Positions 32,752 to 42,390 of a stretch of DNA of 64,000 nucleotides are shown piece after piece (the first letter of the stretch is position 1; the number at the start of each line of letters is the position of its first letter). The DNA lies in assembly GCF_900112975.1 (NCBI RefSeq), contig NZ_FONQ01000008.1, forward strand, positions 94,485 to 158,484, given 5' to 3'. Made by a program: the position numbers and the translations under genes. This DNA comes from Flavobacterium xueshanense (lineage in GTDB: Bacteria > Bacteroidota > Bacteroidia > Flavobacteriales > Flavobacteriaceae). The notes under the pieces are model-generated. The model saw nothing but the letters and a program-made list of their open reading frames with translations. It searched no databases and was not told the origin of the DNA.

Positions 32752-35129
32752 ACTAATTTTTTAACCGCCTCATATAAAGTTTCTTTCTTAAATGGTTTAG
32801 ACAAATAATCATTCATTCCTATTTCCTTAACACGATCTTTTGTGGTTTCCATTACATCGGCGGTAACTGCAATGATGGGAATATTACTGTTGTGCGCTCC
32901 GGCTTCACCATTTCTGATAGCAATTGTTGCCTCATACCCATCCATGATTGGCATTTGCAAATCCATTAATACTATATCAAATTGATTTGTCTTAAATGCA
33001 TCCAGTGCTTCCTGACCATTATTAGCATAAACCACCTTAGTATCCAACCATTTTTTTGCAATCATTTTTATCACCATTTGGTTAATGGGATTGTCTTCAA
33101 CCACCAAAATGGATTTTCCTGCCAAATCATCAATAATAACTTTAGCAGGAGACTCTAGCTTTCTTTGCTGTGCCGATATGGCAAAATCAATTGTAATAAC
33201 GCAAGTCGTTCCTTCGTTTATTTTACTATCCATTTTGATGGTTCCGTTTTGCATATCGACTAAAGTTTTCACGATATAAAGTCCTAAACCAAGTCCTCCA
33301 AATTTTCGTTTATTATCAATGATATTTTGAGAAAAAGAGTCAAAAATACTTTCCATTTTGTCTTTTGGAATACCAATACCAGAATCCGAAACAGTCAAAA
33401 TTAAACTTGCTTTATTTCCCTCTATCAACTGGCAATCAACATGAAATTTAACAAACCCTCTAGTTGTAAATTTGATGGCATTATTCAGTACATTATTCAC
33501 AACCTGAACCAATCGATTAACATCCCCAATTATTATATCAGGAAAAATACCTGATTTAGAAAACTGAAATACTAACCCTTTATCTTCGACCCTATTGATG
33601 GCATTATTCTTTAAATTCTCCAAAACTTGCACGAGATCAAATTCGTTCTTTTCGAGCTTTAATTCTCCTTTCTCAATTTTAGAAAAGTCTAAAATATCAT
33701 TCACAGAGCTTAATAAACTATGAGAAGAGTATTTTATAATTTGGCAATTTTTTTTGATTTTATCATCCTGAACTTCATTAGAAATAGAATCAGTTAAATT
33801 TATAATTGCATTCAGCGGCGTTCGCAATTCATGACTGATATTCGATAAGAAATAGGATTTTAAATCATTCATTTCTTCCGAGCGAACCAATGCCCGACGA
33901 TTGAGTTCGTTTTTTTCATTTTTTAAATTCCTAATCAAATTTGCCATCGAAAGTGAAAGAAAAACAACCTCTAATCCAGTTCCTAATTTTGAACTGTTTT
34001 CCGTTAAAAATGAATTGGGGATTTGACCAAAATTATTGAGAATAAATATTCCGAAACCCATGATTAAAAAGAAGATACCAACGGTAAAAAAGGGATCTAC
34101 CTTCTTTTTTTTATAATACAAATATATAACCGAGGTAATAATTAGAATAAGAATCAATAACCCTAATACATTTGCCAGCGGATAACTTATAGGTAAAGCT
34201 GCCGGGACGAAAAGAATAAAAATTATTAAAACAAAAGCTAACACATAAACGACATTGAAGAGAGTATAAATAGTCCTATTATATCTTTTTATGTTCAAAA
34301 AAACTTCACTGTACTTCCCCAGTAAAAAACCGGCAATCATAGCAAAAAACAGTACTGCACGAAGAGAAAACCAACCACCTTGCGGCGTTACTAACTCATA
34401 GAAATAGCCGTCTAAAGAAAATTGCATCAAGCCGATAAAAATTACATATAGACTGTAATACAGAAATGTTTTCTCGCGTAAAGCAAAATAAAAGAAGAAA
34501 TAAATGATAGACACTATTGCTAAAATTCCGTAAAAAATTCCAAAAAACAATTGTTCATTTGAAATCATTTGTATGAACCTTTCCGACGAATAAAGCATTA
34601 TGGGGATTTTTATTACCTCACCATCACTCTTTAAATGCATGAACAATTGTAAACTGGATTTTGGTGCTATTTCGATTTTAAAAATAGTTTTTCGATTATC
34701 AAAACTACGTTCGGAATATGCCATATTATCTCCACTAATCTTGGTAGTTATTTTTCCTGAGGCTGCATCAACAATAAATAATTCTACTAAATCTGTTATG
34801 GGACGTGCCGTTTCCAGATAATAATTCAATTTTGAATTTGTTAGATTATTTATTTTTGTTTTTGACCAAAAATTATTTTGAGTAAAACCTAAATCATCAT
34901 TTTCAGTGATAAGTTTTATGGGATTCAGGGAGTTATAATTGGCAACAACATATTTTATATTTAAACTTCTTTGCCCTACATCTGCAATTGTAGTGTGATT
35001 ATGCAAAGAAATTTCTTTAGGAATTGTATCACCGCGAAAGACATATTGTGAATAAGTGCTTGAAAAAAACAAGGTGAAAAATAATAATTTCAAAATAGCA
35101 CAAATCTGTTTATAGTTTTTTTGACTCAT
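32748..35129 (-). CDS. Hybrid sensor histidine kinase/response regulator with 7TMR-DISM sensor
   Basis: 793 residues from ATG 35129, which begins a signal sequence (NYKQICAILKLLFFTLFF); the upstream ATG at 35165 gives an unnatural leader. After an extracytoplasmic sensing domain (about 30-185) come seven hydrophobic helices (about 190-400), the 7TMR-DISM design. The histidine-kinase part has SNISHELRTPLNAI (phospho-His), GDVNRLVQVVNNVLNNAIKFT, DSGIGIPKD and GGLGLGLYIVKTL. A receiver domain at the C-terminus has VVEDNPINQM and LMDLQMPIMDG (phospho-Asp). It senses an external signal and passes phosphate within the same chain; no partner regulator is adjacent. Confidence 0.9.
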   Translation of the reverse strand: MSQKNYKQICAILKLLFFTLFFSSTYSQYVFRGDTIPKEISLHNHTTIADVGQRSLNIKYVVANYNSLNPIKLITENDDLGFTQNNFWSKTKINNLTNSKLNYYLETARPITDLVELFIVDAASGKITTKISGDNMAYSERSFDNRKTIFKIEIAPKSSLQLFMHLKSDGEVIKIPIMLYSSERFIQMISNEQLFFGIFYGILAIVSIIYFFFYFALREKTFLYYSLYVIFIGLMQFSLDGYFYELVTPQGGWFSLRAVLFFAMIAGFLLGKYSEVFLNIKRYNRTIYTLFNVVYVLAFVLIIFILFVPAALPISYPLANVLGLLILILIITSVIYLYYKKKKVDPFFTVGIFFLIMGFGIFILNNFGQIPNSFLTENSSKLGTGLEVVFLSLSMANLIRNLKNEKNELNRRALVRSEEMNDLKSYFLSNISHELRTPLNAIINLTDSISNEVQDDKIKKNCQIIKYSSHSLLSSVNDILDFSKIEKGELKLEKNEFDLVQVLENLKNNAINRVEDKGLVFQFSKSGIFPDIIIGDVNRLVQVVNNVLNNAIKFTTRGFVKFHVDCQLIEGNKASLILTVSDSGIGIPKDKMESIFDSFSQNIIDNKRKFGGLGLGLYIVKTLVDMQNGTIKMDSKINEGTTCVITIDFAISAQQRKLESPAKVIIDDLAGKSILVVEDNPINQMVIKMIAKKWLDTKVVYANNGQEALDAFKTNQFDIVLMDLQMPIMDGYEATIAIRNGEAGAHNSNIPIIAVTADVMETTKDRVKEIGMNDYLSKPFKKETLYEAVKKLV

Positions 35130-35310
35130 GTTTACTAAATTGTGATTAAGCAATATTATATACATACGTTACGTAAGAAACTTTAGTTTTCCAACCACGC
35201 CGTAATTTTATATTTTTTTTGTGAAATAAAGCAATTCCTGTCAAATAACAGAATTAAAAGTCCAAAATATTTAATATTATTATTGTTTTCGAAGCTGAAA
35301 AAACTTTACA

Positions 35311-36792
35311 TTGAGACAAAAATTTTTAGTTTTAGGAATTTCCGCACTTATCATTACCGCTGTCATTAATTACTATTTTAATATTAGATTGCTATTTATG
35401 GCTGTATTGATTGTATATTAGTAGTGGGTTTTGCAAATGCTCTACAATACAAACATTTCATTTTGAGAAATTTTCCTTTTTTGGGTTATTTCAGATATTT
35501 ATTTGAAACGATAGCTCCTGAGATTCAGCAATATTTTACAGAACGTTCCACAGACGGAAAACCATTTTCGAGAAACGAACGTTCCCTTGTGTATCAAAGA
35601 ACTAAAAATATTGATTCTAATACATCGTTTGGGACACAATTAAATTTAAACCAACCTTGATATGAAGGAATAAAACATTCTATTTTCCCAACAGCAGTCA
35701 ATGAAGAGCTTCCTCGGGTTTTAATTGCTGCGCCTGATTGACCACAACCGTACTCAGCTTCCTTATTAAACATTTCAGCAATGAGTTTTGGTTCGTTAAG
35801 CGAAAATGTGATCGTAGAACTGAATCAAGGAGCGCTAAAAAGAAAATTACATCACAATACCGGCAAAGGTGGTTTAACCCAATTCCGCCAACAAGGTGGT
35901 GATGTATGCTGGCAAATAGTGACTGGATGATTTGGTTGCCGAGATGACAGAGGTGTTTTCGATGGAGGTAGATTTGCTGAAAAAGTAAATTTGCCAGAAG
36001 TAAAAATGATTGAAATTAAATTATCGCAAGGAGCAAAACGAGGTCACGGAGGTGTTTTGCCTGTAAGAAAAAACACTGTGCAAATTGTTAAAATAAGAGG
36101 TGTTTTACCTAATACAACAATACTTTCTCCTCCCAGTCATTCTGCTTTTAAAGATATTAAAGGTTTGATTCCTTTTATAGCAAAATTACGTCAGCTGTCT
36201 AATGGAAAATTAATTGGGTTTAAATTATGCATTGGAAATACCCGAGAATTTAAAATGATTTGCTAAGAAATGATTACTCAAAACTGCTTTCCTGATTTCA
36301 TCACCGTTGGTGGTGCCGAGGGAGGAACAGTTGCTGCACCATTAGATTTGCCTATGGTATGGGAATGCCATTTGAGCCTGTACATATTTTTGTAAATAAA
36401 ATGCTAGTTCGTTTTATGATTAAAGACAAATTCCAAATTATTTGCAGTGATAAACTGATATTTGGATATTCCATACGTAGAGCAACAGCACTTGGCGCTT
36501 ACATTTGCAACAGTGCGCGCCGATATGTATTTTAGTTGGGATGTATCCAAGCATTACGATGCAACAATAACGAATGCCCAACAGGAGTTACTACTCAAGA
36601 CAAAATGCTGATGAAAGAATTAGTGGTTACGGATAAAACAGAACGCGTTTTTAATTTTAGTAAAAACACTTTACACTCCGCTAACGTGATCCTTGCTGCA
36701 GCAAGTAAAAAAAGCTTTGCTGGAGTTGACATCAATATTTCATTCACGGTGATGAATTTACACATTTATCCGACTTATATTTTTCGAAATAA
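35311..36792 (+). pseudogene. FMN-binding glutamate-synthase-like (GltB central domain) gene, decayed
   Basis: A recognisable gene of about 494 codons, starting with a signal-anchor at TTG 35311 and ending near 36792. Stretches match the family: GFANALQYKHFILRNFP, KPFSRNERSLVYQR, GIKHSIFPTAVNEELPRVL, LLNISAMSFGSLSENV, GGDVCWQI, KLSQGAKRGHGGVLPV, GVLPNTTILSPPSHSAF and LGCIQALRCNNNECPTGV. Breaks include stop codons at 35417 and 35658, a frameshift near 35420, TGA near 35740, a stop in TG-FGCRDD near 35929, and loss of the FMN-site Gly-rich segment near 36350-36480. These multiple independent lesions mean it is dead. Confidence 0.85.
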
Positions 36793-36835
36793 TTTAAAAA
36801 ACGTAATCAAACATTAAAGTACAATATTATTGAAA

Positions 36836-36973
36836 TTAAAGGAGGGCCTTTATAGCCCTCCAGTTGTTGATTCTGATTTACCATTATCAACTCATACTGT
36901 TAAAAGTATAGATGATTATTGAATTATCAAATCTTATTGTAAGATGGATATACTCAAGTAATGAATCAAAACC
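36836..36973 (-). ncRNA. sRNA-like unit R1 (class A), weak terminator
   Basis: Minus-strand unit. The -7 box TAAATTTG is at 36979-36986 and the hairpin GGAGGGC/GCCCTCC at 36841-36861, but only three T follow the stem, so it may be worn. The interior carries the class A pattern (TGATTTACCATTATCAACTC and AATCAAAACCACATTCAAA). Start is inferred as about 6 nt past the box. Confidence 0.5.
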
Positions 36974-37095
36974 ACATTCAAATTTAAGATTTATTGAATT
37001 CAAAAGCACTACTAATCAATACTTTAACCTCAAATTAACAAGTAGTTTTAGTACTCACCATTATTAACCAATTATCAATATGTATTGGTGTTAAT

Positions 37096-37232
37096 AAAAA
37101 AAGGAGGACCTATAAAGTCCTCCAATTGTTGATTCTGATTTACCAATACTAACTCATACCGTTACTGATAGGGTCAATTATAAGTTATTAATCTCATTAT
37201 AAAAGTAACAACTTAAGTAATTAATCAAAACC
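37096..37232 (-). ncRNA. sRNA-like unit R2 (class A)
   Basis: Minus-strand unit with -7 box TATCTTTG (37238-37245), the hairpin GGAGGAC/GTCCTCC (37103-37123) and a seven-T run after it. Interior of class A: TTGATTCTGATTTACCAATAC and AATCAAAACCACAATC. About 137 nt. Confidence 0.6.
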
Positions 37233-37418
37233 ACAATCAAAGATACAATTATTTTTAATGCAATAAAATGATTATCAGCATTTTAACTATAATTTAAAAT
37301 ATTAAATTAATTATTTCATTTACACAATTCATATTTGAAAGGAAATTTTATCAAATATTTTTTTAAAATTGTATATGAGATCTCAATAAACTGCAAAATT
37401 ATTTATTGGGGAAAGAGC

Positions 37419-37554
37419 AAAAAAAGGAGGCCTTTTTAAAGGGCCCCCAAATATGAATTTTGGTTTGTTGTTATCAGATTGAATCTTTCGATGCTACTAA
37501 CTATTAAATACTCTTCTCTTTGCAGATGGATATATTCAACAAAAAACCAAAATC
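37419..37554 (-). ncRNA. sRNA-like unit R3 (class B)
   Basis: Minus-strand unit with -7 box TATATTTG (37560-37567), a GC-rich hairpin (37426-37448, one mismatch) and a seven-T run. The interior holds TGGTTTGTTGTTATCAGAT and CAACAAAAAACCAAAATC, whose ends can pair. About 136 nt. Confidence 0.65.
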
Positions 37555-37759
37555 ATATCCAAATATACAACAGTTTTAGAATTAAAAAAACCTAAAACAA
37601 TACTTTAACATGTTTTTAACGTACTGTTTGTCAGTACAATAACAACGCATGTAAACATTGTACTTAAATCCTAACATTATTATTATGAATAAAGAAGTGA
37701 ATGCATTTTTAACAATTGAAAAATTGTAAAAATTATGTTCTTGCTTTACAAGAAAGAAC

Positions 37760-37894
37760 AAAAAAGGAGGCCTTTTTAAAGGGCCTCCAAATATGAACTT
37801 TGGTTTGTTGTTATCAGATCGTATCTTTCGATGCTACTAACTATTAAATACTCTTCTCTTTGCAGATGGATTTATTCAACAAAAAACCAAAACC
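37760..37894 (-). ncRNA. sRNA-like unit R4 (class B)
   Basis: Minus-strand unit with -7 box TATATTTG (37900-37907), perfect hairpin GGAGGCC/GGCCTCC (37766-37788) and six T. Interior almost identical to R3 and R5. Confidence 0.7.
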
Positions 37895-38103
37895 ATATTC
37901 AAATATACAACAGTTTAAGAATTAAAAAAAAAACCAATCAATACTTTAACATGTTTTTAACGTACTGTTTGTCAATACAATAACGACGTGTGTAAAAATT
38001 GTATTTAAATCCTAACATTATTATTATTATGAATAAATAAGTGAATGCATTTCTAACAATTGAAAAATTATAAAAATTATGTTCCTATTTTACAAGTAAG
38101 CAC

Positions 38104-38239
38104 AAAAAAAGGAGGCCTTTTTAAAGGGCCTCCAAATATGAACTTTGGTTTGTTGTTATCAGATCGTATCTTTCGATGCTACTAACAATTAAATACTCTT
38201 CTCTTTGCAGATGGATATATTCAACAAAAAACCAAAATC
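38104..38239 (-). ncRNA. sRNA-like unit R5 (class B)
   Basis: Minus-strand unit with -7 box TATCTTTG (38245-38252), perfect hairpin at 38111-38133 and seven T. Interior as R3/R4 with a few changes. Closest to the probable source copy of the tandem array. Confidence 0.7.
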
Positions 38240-38379
38240 ATATTCAAAGATACAACAGTTTTATACATAAAAAACACTTAATTAACACTTTAACATGTTT
38301 TTAACTTATTGACTTACATACTATTACAAACACATTATCGCTGTAGTTTAGAGTGTGAAATTGCCGAAGAAAATATTCC

Positions 38380-38515
38380 AAAAAAAAGGAGGCCTTGTGA
38401 AAGACCTCCAATTGTTAATTTTGATTTACCATTATCAACTCTACCGTTCAGTACAATTGACTATCTGAATATTATCGCCATCGCTGGTGAGTTATTCAAG
38501 TGACCAATCAAAACT
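38380..38515 (-). ncRNA. sRNA-like unit R6 (class A)
   Basis: Minus-strand unit with -7 box TATTTTTG (38521-38528), hairpin GGAGGCCTT/AAGACCTCC (one mismatch) at 38388-38409 and eight T. Class A interior (TTTTGATTTACCATTATCAACTC and CCAATCAAAACTGCACTC). A minor ORF on the other strand (38309-38503) is not supported. Confidence 0.6.
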
Positions 38516-38675
38516 GCACTCAAAAATACGTTAAAATTTTATTTAAAATATTAATAATCAATTATTTAACTAAATATTAAGATGGTAAATTAAAAATACT
38601 CAGAGATTTACATACAGCCAATACATATTTTTAATAAAAAATTAATCATTTCAATTCTTAAATAAGTAGAAAATG

Positions 38676-38683
38676 TATATTTG
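38676..38683 (+). promoter_or_regulatory. -7 box TATATTTG for rdgB
   Basis: TATATTTG, 18 bases before ATG 38702; the longer reading from 38681 would begin inside this box, which supports 38702. Confidence 0.5.
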
Positions 38684-38701
38684 AAGATTAAAACTAAAAA
38701 A

Positions 38702-39280
38702 ATGCAATTCGTTTTCGCCTCAAATAACAAAAATAAAATCTTGGAATTACAAAGCATGCTTCCTGAAAGTATTACCATTTTAAGTTTAGAGAGCATTGGT
38801 TGTTTTGAAGACATTCCTGAAACCGCTGACACTATTGAAGGGAATGCAATTCAAAAAGCAAATTATGTCACGGAAAAATTCGGGTATGATTGCTTTGCTG
38901 ATGATACTGGACTGGAAGTGGACGCTTTAAATGGCGATCCGGGTGTTTTCTCTGCACGCTATGCTGGCGAACAACGCAATGCAGATGACAACATGAATAA
39001 ATTATTAGAAGCCTTAGTGGTTCAAAATGAAAGGAAAGCACAATTTAAAACTGTTATCGCATTAAATTTAAAAGGCAAACAATATCTTTTTACAGGAATT
39101 GCAAAAGGCGAGATCACTTTAGAAAAAATTGGTAATCAAGGTTTTGGTTACGATCCCATTTTTCAACCGGAAGGATTTCTTCAAACATTTGCCCAATTAT
39201 CCTTGGACGTAAAAAATAAAATAAGTCACAGAGGAAAGGCGACTCAGCAATTAATTATTTTTTTGAAAGAAACCGAATAA
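38702..39280 (+). CDS. rdgB: XTP/dITP diphosphatase
   Basis: 192 residues from ATG 38702. FASNNKNKILELQSML is the substrate-loop start (SNNxxK), FADDTGLEVDALNGDPGVFSARYAG (Asp-Asp metal site and the ARY motif) and GNQGFGYDPIFQ are the family signatures of the RdgB/HAM1 house-cleaning enzyme. It hydrolyses dITP, XTP and ITP to the monophosphate and pyrophosphate, keeping deaminated bases out of DNA. Normal length. Confidence 0.93.
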   Translation: MQFVFASNNKNKILELQSMLPESITILSLESIGCFEDIPETADTIEGNAIQKANYVTEKFGYDCFADDTGLEVDALNGDPGVFSARYAGEQRNADDNMNKLLEALVVQNERKAQFKTVIALNLKGKQYLFTGIAKGEITLEKIGNQGFGYDPIFQPEGFLQTFAQLSLDVKNKISHRGKATQQLIIFLKETE

Positions 39281-39453
39281 GTCATGATTACAACATTATT
39301 ACAACACAATATTAAATTCAATGTCATAATTTTACACTCAATTTTCTAAATCGAAACTTCAAATTTGTAAATAAAAATATAACTTTCTGATAATCAAATT
39401 ATAATAAATCATCAAATCTTAAAATAGCATTAGTTTATATGGATTATAAACAG

Positions 39454-39461
39454 TAATTTTG
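39454..39461 (+). promoter_or_regulatory. -7 box TAATTTTG for the second DEAD-box gene
   Basis: TAATTTTG fits TAnnTTTG, 21 bases before ATG 39483. Confidence 0.45.
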
Positions 39462-39482
39462 CACCCTATTTTAAAAATACAT

Positions 39483-41408
39483 ATGAATAAATTTGAACAA
39501 TTAGGATTGAGTGAATCGTTACTGAAGGCGATTTTAGATCTAGGATTTGAAAATCCGACCGAAGTACAGGAGAAAGCGATTCCCCTATTATTGGAAAAAG
39601 ACACAGATATGGTTGCGTTGGCTCAGACAGGGACAGGGAAAACGGCAGCTTTTGGTTTTCCAGTTATTCAGAAAATTGATGCCAACAACAGAAACACACA
39701 AGCATTAATTTTATCTCCAACCCGCGAATTGTGTTTGCAGATTACCAACGAAATTAAAAACTACTCTAAATACGAAAAAGGTATTAATGTGGTAGCAGTT
39801 TACGGTGGAGCTAGCATAACAGAACAAGCGAGAGACATAAAGAGAGGCGCGCAGATTATTGTGGCAACTCCAGGAAGAATGCAAGACATGATTAATAGAG
39901 GTTTGGTAAACATCTCTCAAATCAACTATTGTATTCTTGACGAAGCTGACGAAATGTTGAACATGGGTTTTTATGAAGATATCGTAAACATCCTTTCGAC
40001 TACGCCAGACGAAAAAAATACATGGTTATTCTCTGCAACAATGCCGGCTGAAGTAGCACGTATTGGAAAACAATTTATGAAAGATCCAATTGAAATTACA
40101 GTTGGAACTAAAAACTCGGGTTCAGCTACAGTTTCACACGAATTTTACCTTGTTAATGCTCGTGACCGTTACGAAGCTTTGAAACGTTTAGCCGATTCTA
40201 ATCCAGACATTTTCTCAGTAGTTTTTTGTCGTACCAAAAGAGATACGCAAGCTGTTGCTGAAAAATTGATTGAAGACGGATACAGCGCTGCTGCTTTGCA
40301 CGGAGATTTATCTCAAGCGCAACGTGATGGTGTAATGAAATCTTTCCGCGGAAGACAAATTCAAATGCTTGTAGCAACTGATGTTGCTGCACGTGGAATT
40401 GACGTTGACAATATTACTCACGTAGTAAATTATCAATTACCCGACGAAATAGAAACCTACAATCACCGTTCTGGTCGTACTGGTCGTGCTGGTAAATTAG
40501 GAACTTCTATCGTAATTGTAACTAAAAGTGAATTGCGTAAGATTTCTTCAATTGAAAGAATCATCAAACAAAAATTTGAAGAGAAAACAATTCCTTCTGG
40601 AATTGAAATCTGTGAAATCCAATTGTTACACTTAGCAACAAAGATTAAGGATACTGAAGTTGATCATGAAATTGACACTTACCTTCCTGCAATCAATAGT
40701 GTACTTGAAGGTTTATCTAAAGAAGAACTTATCAAGAAAATGGTCTCGGTTGAATTCAATCGTTTTATCAATTATTACAAGAAAACTAGAGACATTTCTA
40801 ACCAAGCTTCAGGTTCTGAAAGACGTGATCATGATGATAGAGACGGTGCTCCACGAGAAAATAACAATAGTGGTGCAACAAGATATTTTGTGAACATAGG
40901 TTCTAGAGATAACTTTGATTGGATGTCATTGAAAGATTATTTGAAAGAAACATTGGACTTAGGTCGTGATGACGTTTTCAAAGTAGATGTAAAAGAAGGT
41001 TTCTCTTTCTTTAACACAGATCCGGAACATACTGATAAAGTAATGGAAATATTGAATAACGTGCAATTAGAAGGACGTAGAATCAATGTTGAAATTTCTA
41101 AAAATGACGGTGGCGGAAGACGTGATCATAATGGAAGAAGTTCAGGTGGAAGTTTTGGTGGCGGAAGAAGTTCAGCTCCAAGAAGAGAAGGAAGTTTTGC
41201 CCCAAGAAGAGAAGGTTCAGGCGGATTTAGAAGTGATAGAAGTTCAGCTCCAAGAGAAGGTGGATTTGGTGGAAGAAGTGATGCTCCAAGAAGAGAGGGT
41301 GGTTTTTCATCTGACAGACCTAGAACTGAAGGTTCATCTGATAGAGCACCGAGACGTTCTGAAAGCTTTGGTGATTCACCAAGACCAAGAAGACCAAGAA
41401 GAGACTAA
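39483..41408 (+). CDS. DEAD-box ATP-dependent RNA helicase, CsdA/DeaD-like
   Basis: 641 residues from ATG 39483. It has AQTGTGKT, PTRELCLQ, TPGRM, canonical LDEADEML, FSATMPAE, and HRSGRTGRAG (core about 1-365), then a linker, a DbpA-type RNA-binding domain (about 450-535, ARYFVNIGSRDNFDWM-like) and a long C-terminal Arg/Gly/Ser-rich tail with repeated APRREG/SDR motifs. Such helicases act on ribosomes and cold-induced mRNA. The RG-repeat tail is DNA-repeat-rich and makes many false ORFs in other frames. Confidence 0.92.
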   Translation: MNKFEQLGLSESLLKAILDLGFENPTEVQEKAIPLLLEKDTDMVALAQTGTGKTAAFGFPVIQKIDANNRNTQALILSPTRELCLQITNEIKNYSKYEKGINVVAVYGGASITEQARDIKRGAQIIVATPGRMQDMINRGLVNISQINYCILDEADEMLNMGFYEDIVNILSTTPDEKNTWLFSATMPAEVARIGKQFMKDPIEITVGTKNSGSATVSHEFYLVNARDRYEALKRLADSNPDIFSVVFCRTKRDTQAVAEKLIEDGYSAAALHGDLSQAQRDGVMKSFRGRQIQMLVATDVAARGIDVDNITHVVNYQLPDEIETYNHRSGRTGRAGKLGTSIVIVTKSELRKISSIERIIKQKFEEKTIPSGIEICEIQLLHLATKIKDTEVDHEIDTYLPAINSVLEGLSKEELIKKMVSVEFNRFINYYKKTRDISNQASGSERRDHDDRDGAPRENNNSGATRYFVNIGSRDNFDWMSLKDYLKETLDLGRDDVFKVDVKEGFSFFNTDPEHTDKVMEILNNVQLEGRRINVEISKNDGGGRRDHNGRSSGGSFGGGRSSAPRREGSFAPRREGSGGFRSDRSSAPREGGFGGRSDAPRREGGFSSDRPRTEGSSDRAPRRSESFGDSPRPRRPRRD

Positions 41409-41494
41409 CAGGTATTGTTAATTTTCTTATAATTATACTGGAACTACAAAATATTTAATCCTGTTTTATTACTTTTAAAGTCTTAAATCAGTTT

Positions 41495-42262
41495 ATGAAA
41501 TATTTTGTAGTTTTCTTTTTTTTAATACTATCTGCAACTGCTTTTGCGCAAGTTATAGAACCCTCCCAAAAAGTTGATGGAATTATCATCAGTAATTCTA
41601 CCAGACAACCCCTATCCAGCGTAAATATTATTAATATCAACAAAGTAAGAGGCGCTACTACTGACGCAGGAGGATTTTTTGAGATAGATGTTCAATTAAA
41701 CGACACCTTGCACATTACAAGTTTAGGTTTTCAATCTCTTCGTGTTCGGGTGACCAATGACTGGATCAAAAACAAAAGCACTAAAATACAGCTTACCGAA
41801 AAAGCAATCGCACTCGAAGAAGTAATCATAAGACCTTTTAATCTGACCGGTTACCTCGAAGTAGACACCAAAATTATTCCTGTAAAAGAAAACTATCGCT
41901 ACAGTATTTCAGGTTTGACACAAGGATATGAAGCGGGCGAATATTCTCCAAATGCCTTTGGAAGGGTTCTTGGTTCCATCTTTAATCCAGCAGATATGCT
42001 GTATAATTTCTTTGGTAATAATCCAAAAGAGCTCAAGAAACTTAAAGAAATGAAGAAAGATAATACGGTGCGCAATCTGCTCGAATCAAAATTTGACAGA
42101 GAAACCATAGCAGTGCTTTTAGGCATTGACAAAAATGAAATACCTGAAATTTTGCAGCGTTGCAACTATTCCGAATCGTTTATAAAAACGGCGAACGACC
42201 TACAAATTATGGACGCCATTAGTGGCTGTTATGAGGAATACAAAGTTCTAAAGAAAAAATAA
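41495..42262 (+). CDS. Secreted protein with carboxypeptidase-regulatory-like domain
   Basis: 255 residues with a signal peptide (KYFVVFFFLILSATAFAQ). Residues about 25-105 fit the CarboxypepD_reg-like beta-sandwich (VDGIIISNSTRQPLSSVN, GGFFEIDVQLNDTLHI, LGFQSLRVRV) often found at the start of TonB-dependent receptors; here no receptor barrel follows, only a helical domain. Function unknown; the family stands alone in many flavobacteria. A terminator follows at 42306. Confidence 0.75.
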   Translation: MKYFVVFFFLILSATAFAQVIEPSQKVDGIIISNSTRQPLSSVNIININKVRGATTDAGGFFEIDVQLNDTLHITSLGFQSLRVRVTNDWIKNKSTKIQLTEKAIALEEVIIRPFNLTGYLEVDTKIIPVKENYRYSISGLTQGYEAGEYSPNAFGRVLGSIFNPADMLYNFFGNNPKELKKLKEMKKDNTVRNLLESKFDRETIAVLLGIDKNEIPEILQRCNYSESFIKTANDLQIMDAISGCYEEYKVLKKK

Positions 42263-42305
42263 ACATTGCTATTGAATCAAAGTTTAGACTTTTATAATAA
42301 ATTAA

Positions 42306-42346
42306 AAAATTCCTCAATTCTGAAAGAAATTGGGGAATTTTATTTT
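42306..42346 (+). terminator. Rho-independent terminator
   Basis: AAAATTCCTCAATT pairs with AATTGGGGAATTTT (one G-T wobble), followed by ATTTT. Confidence 0.75.
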
Positions 42347-42390
42347 AAAGTGATTGCATTTGAATTTAAATCAAAATAAAATCTTTTAAA

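Larger units (their letters stand above)
37419..38300. repeat. Tandem array of three ~340-bp units (R3-R5 with spacers)
   Basis: The starts of R3, R4 and R5 are 341 and 344 bp apart, and the spacers also match (for example CTTTAACATGTTTTTAAC at 37603, 37944 and 38288, and CCTAACATTATTATTAT). This shows recent tandem duplication of unit plus promoter. Confidence 0.7.

Noticed and set aside
38309..38503. 64-aa ORF on plus strand in the RNA array
   Set aside because: It crosses the terminator hairpin of R6 and has no homology; the minus-strand unit explains the sequence better.
36838..38528. Tandem repeats as a CRISPR array
   Set aside because: Units are about 340 bp apart with promoters and terminators inside; no short direct repeats with unique spacers and no cas genes.
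41086..41421. Gly/Val/Glu-rich ORF overlapping the end of the DEAD-box gene
   Set aside because: It is the other frame of the RG-rich tail repeats; such ORFs arise from the repeated codons.
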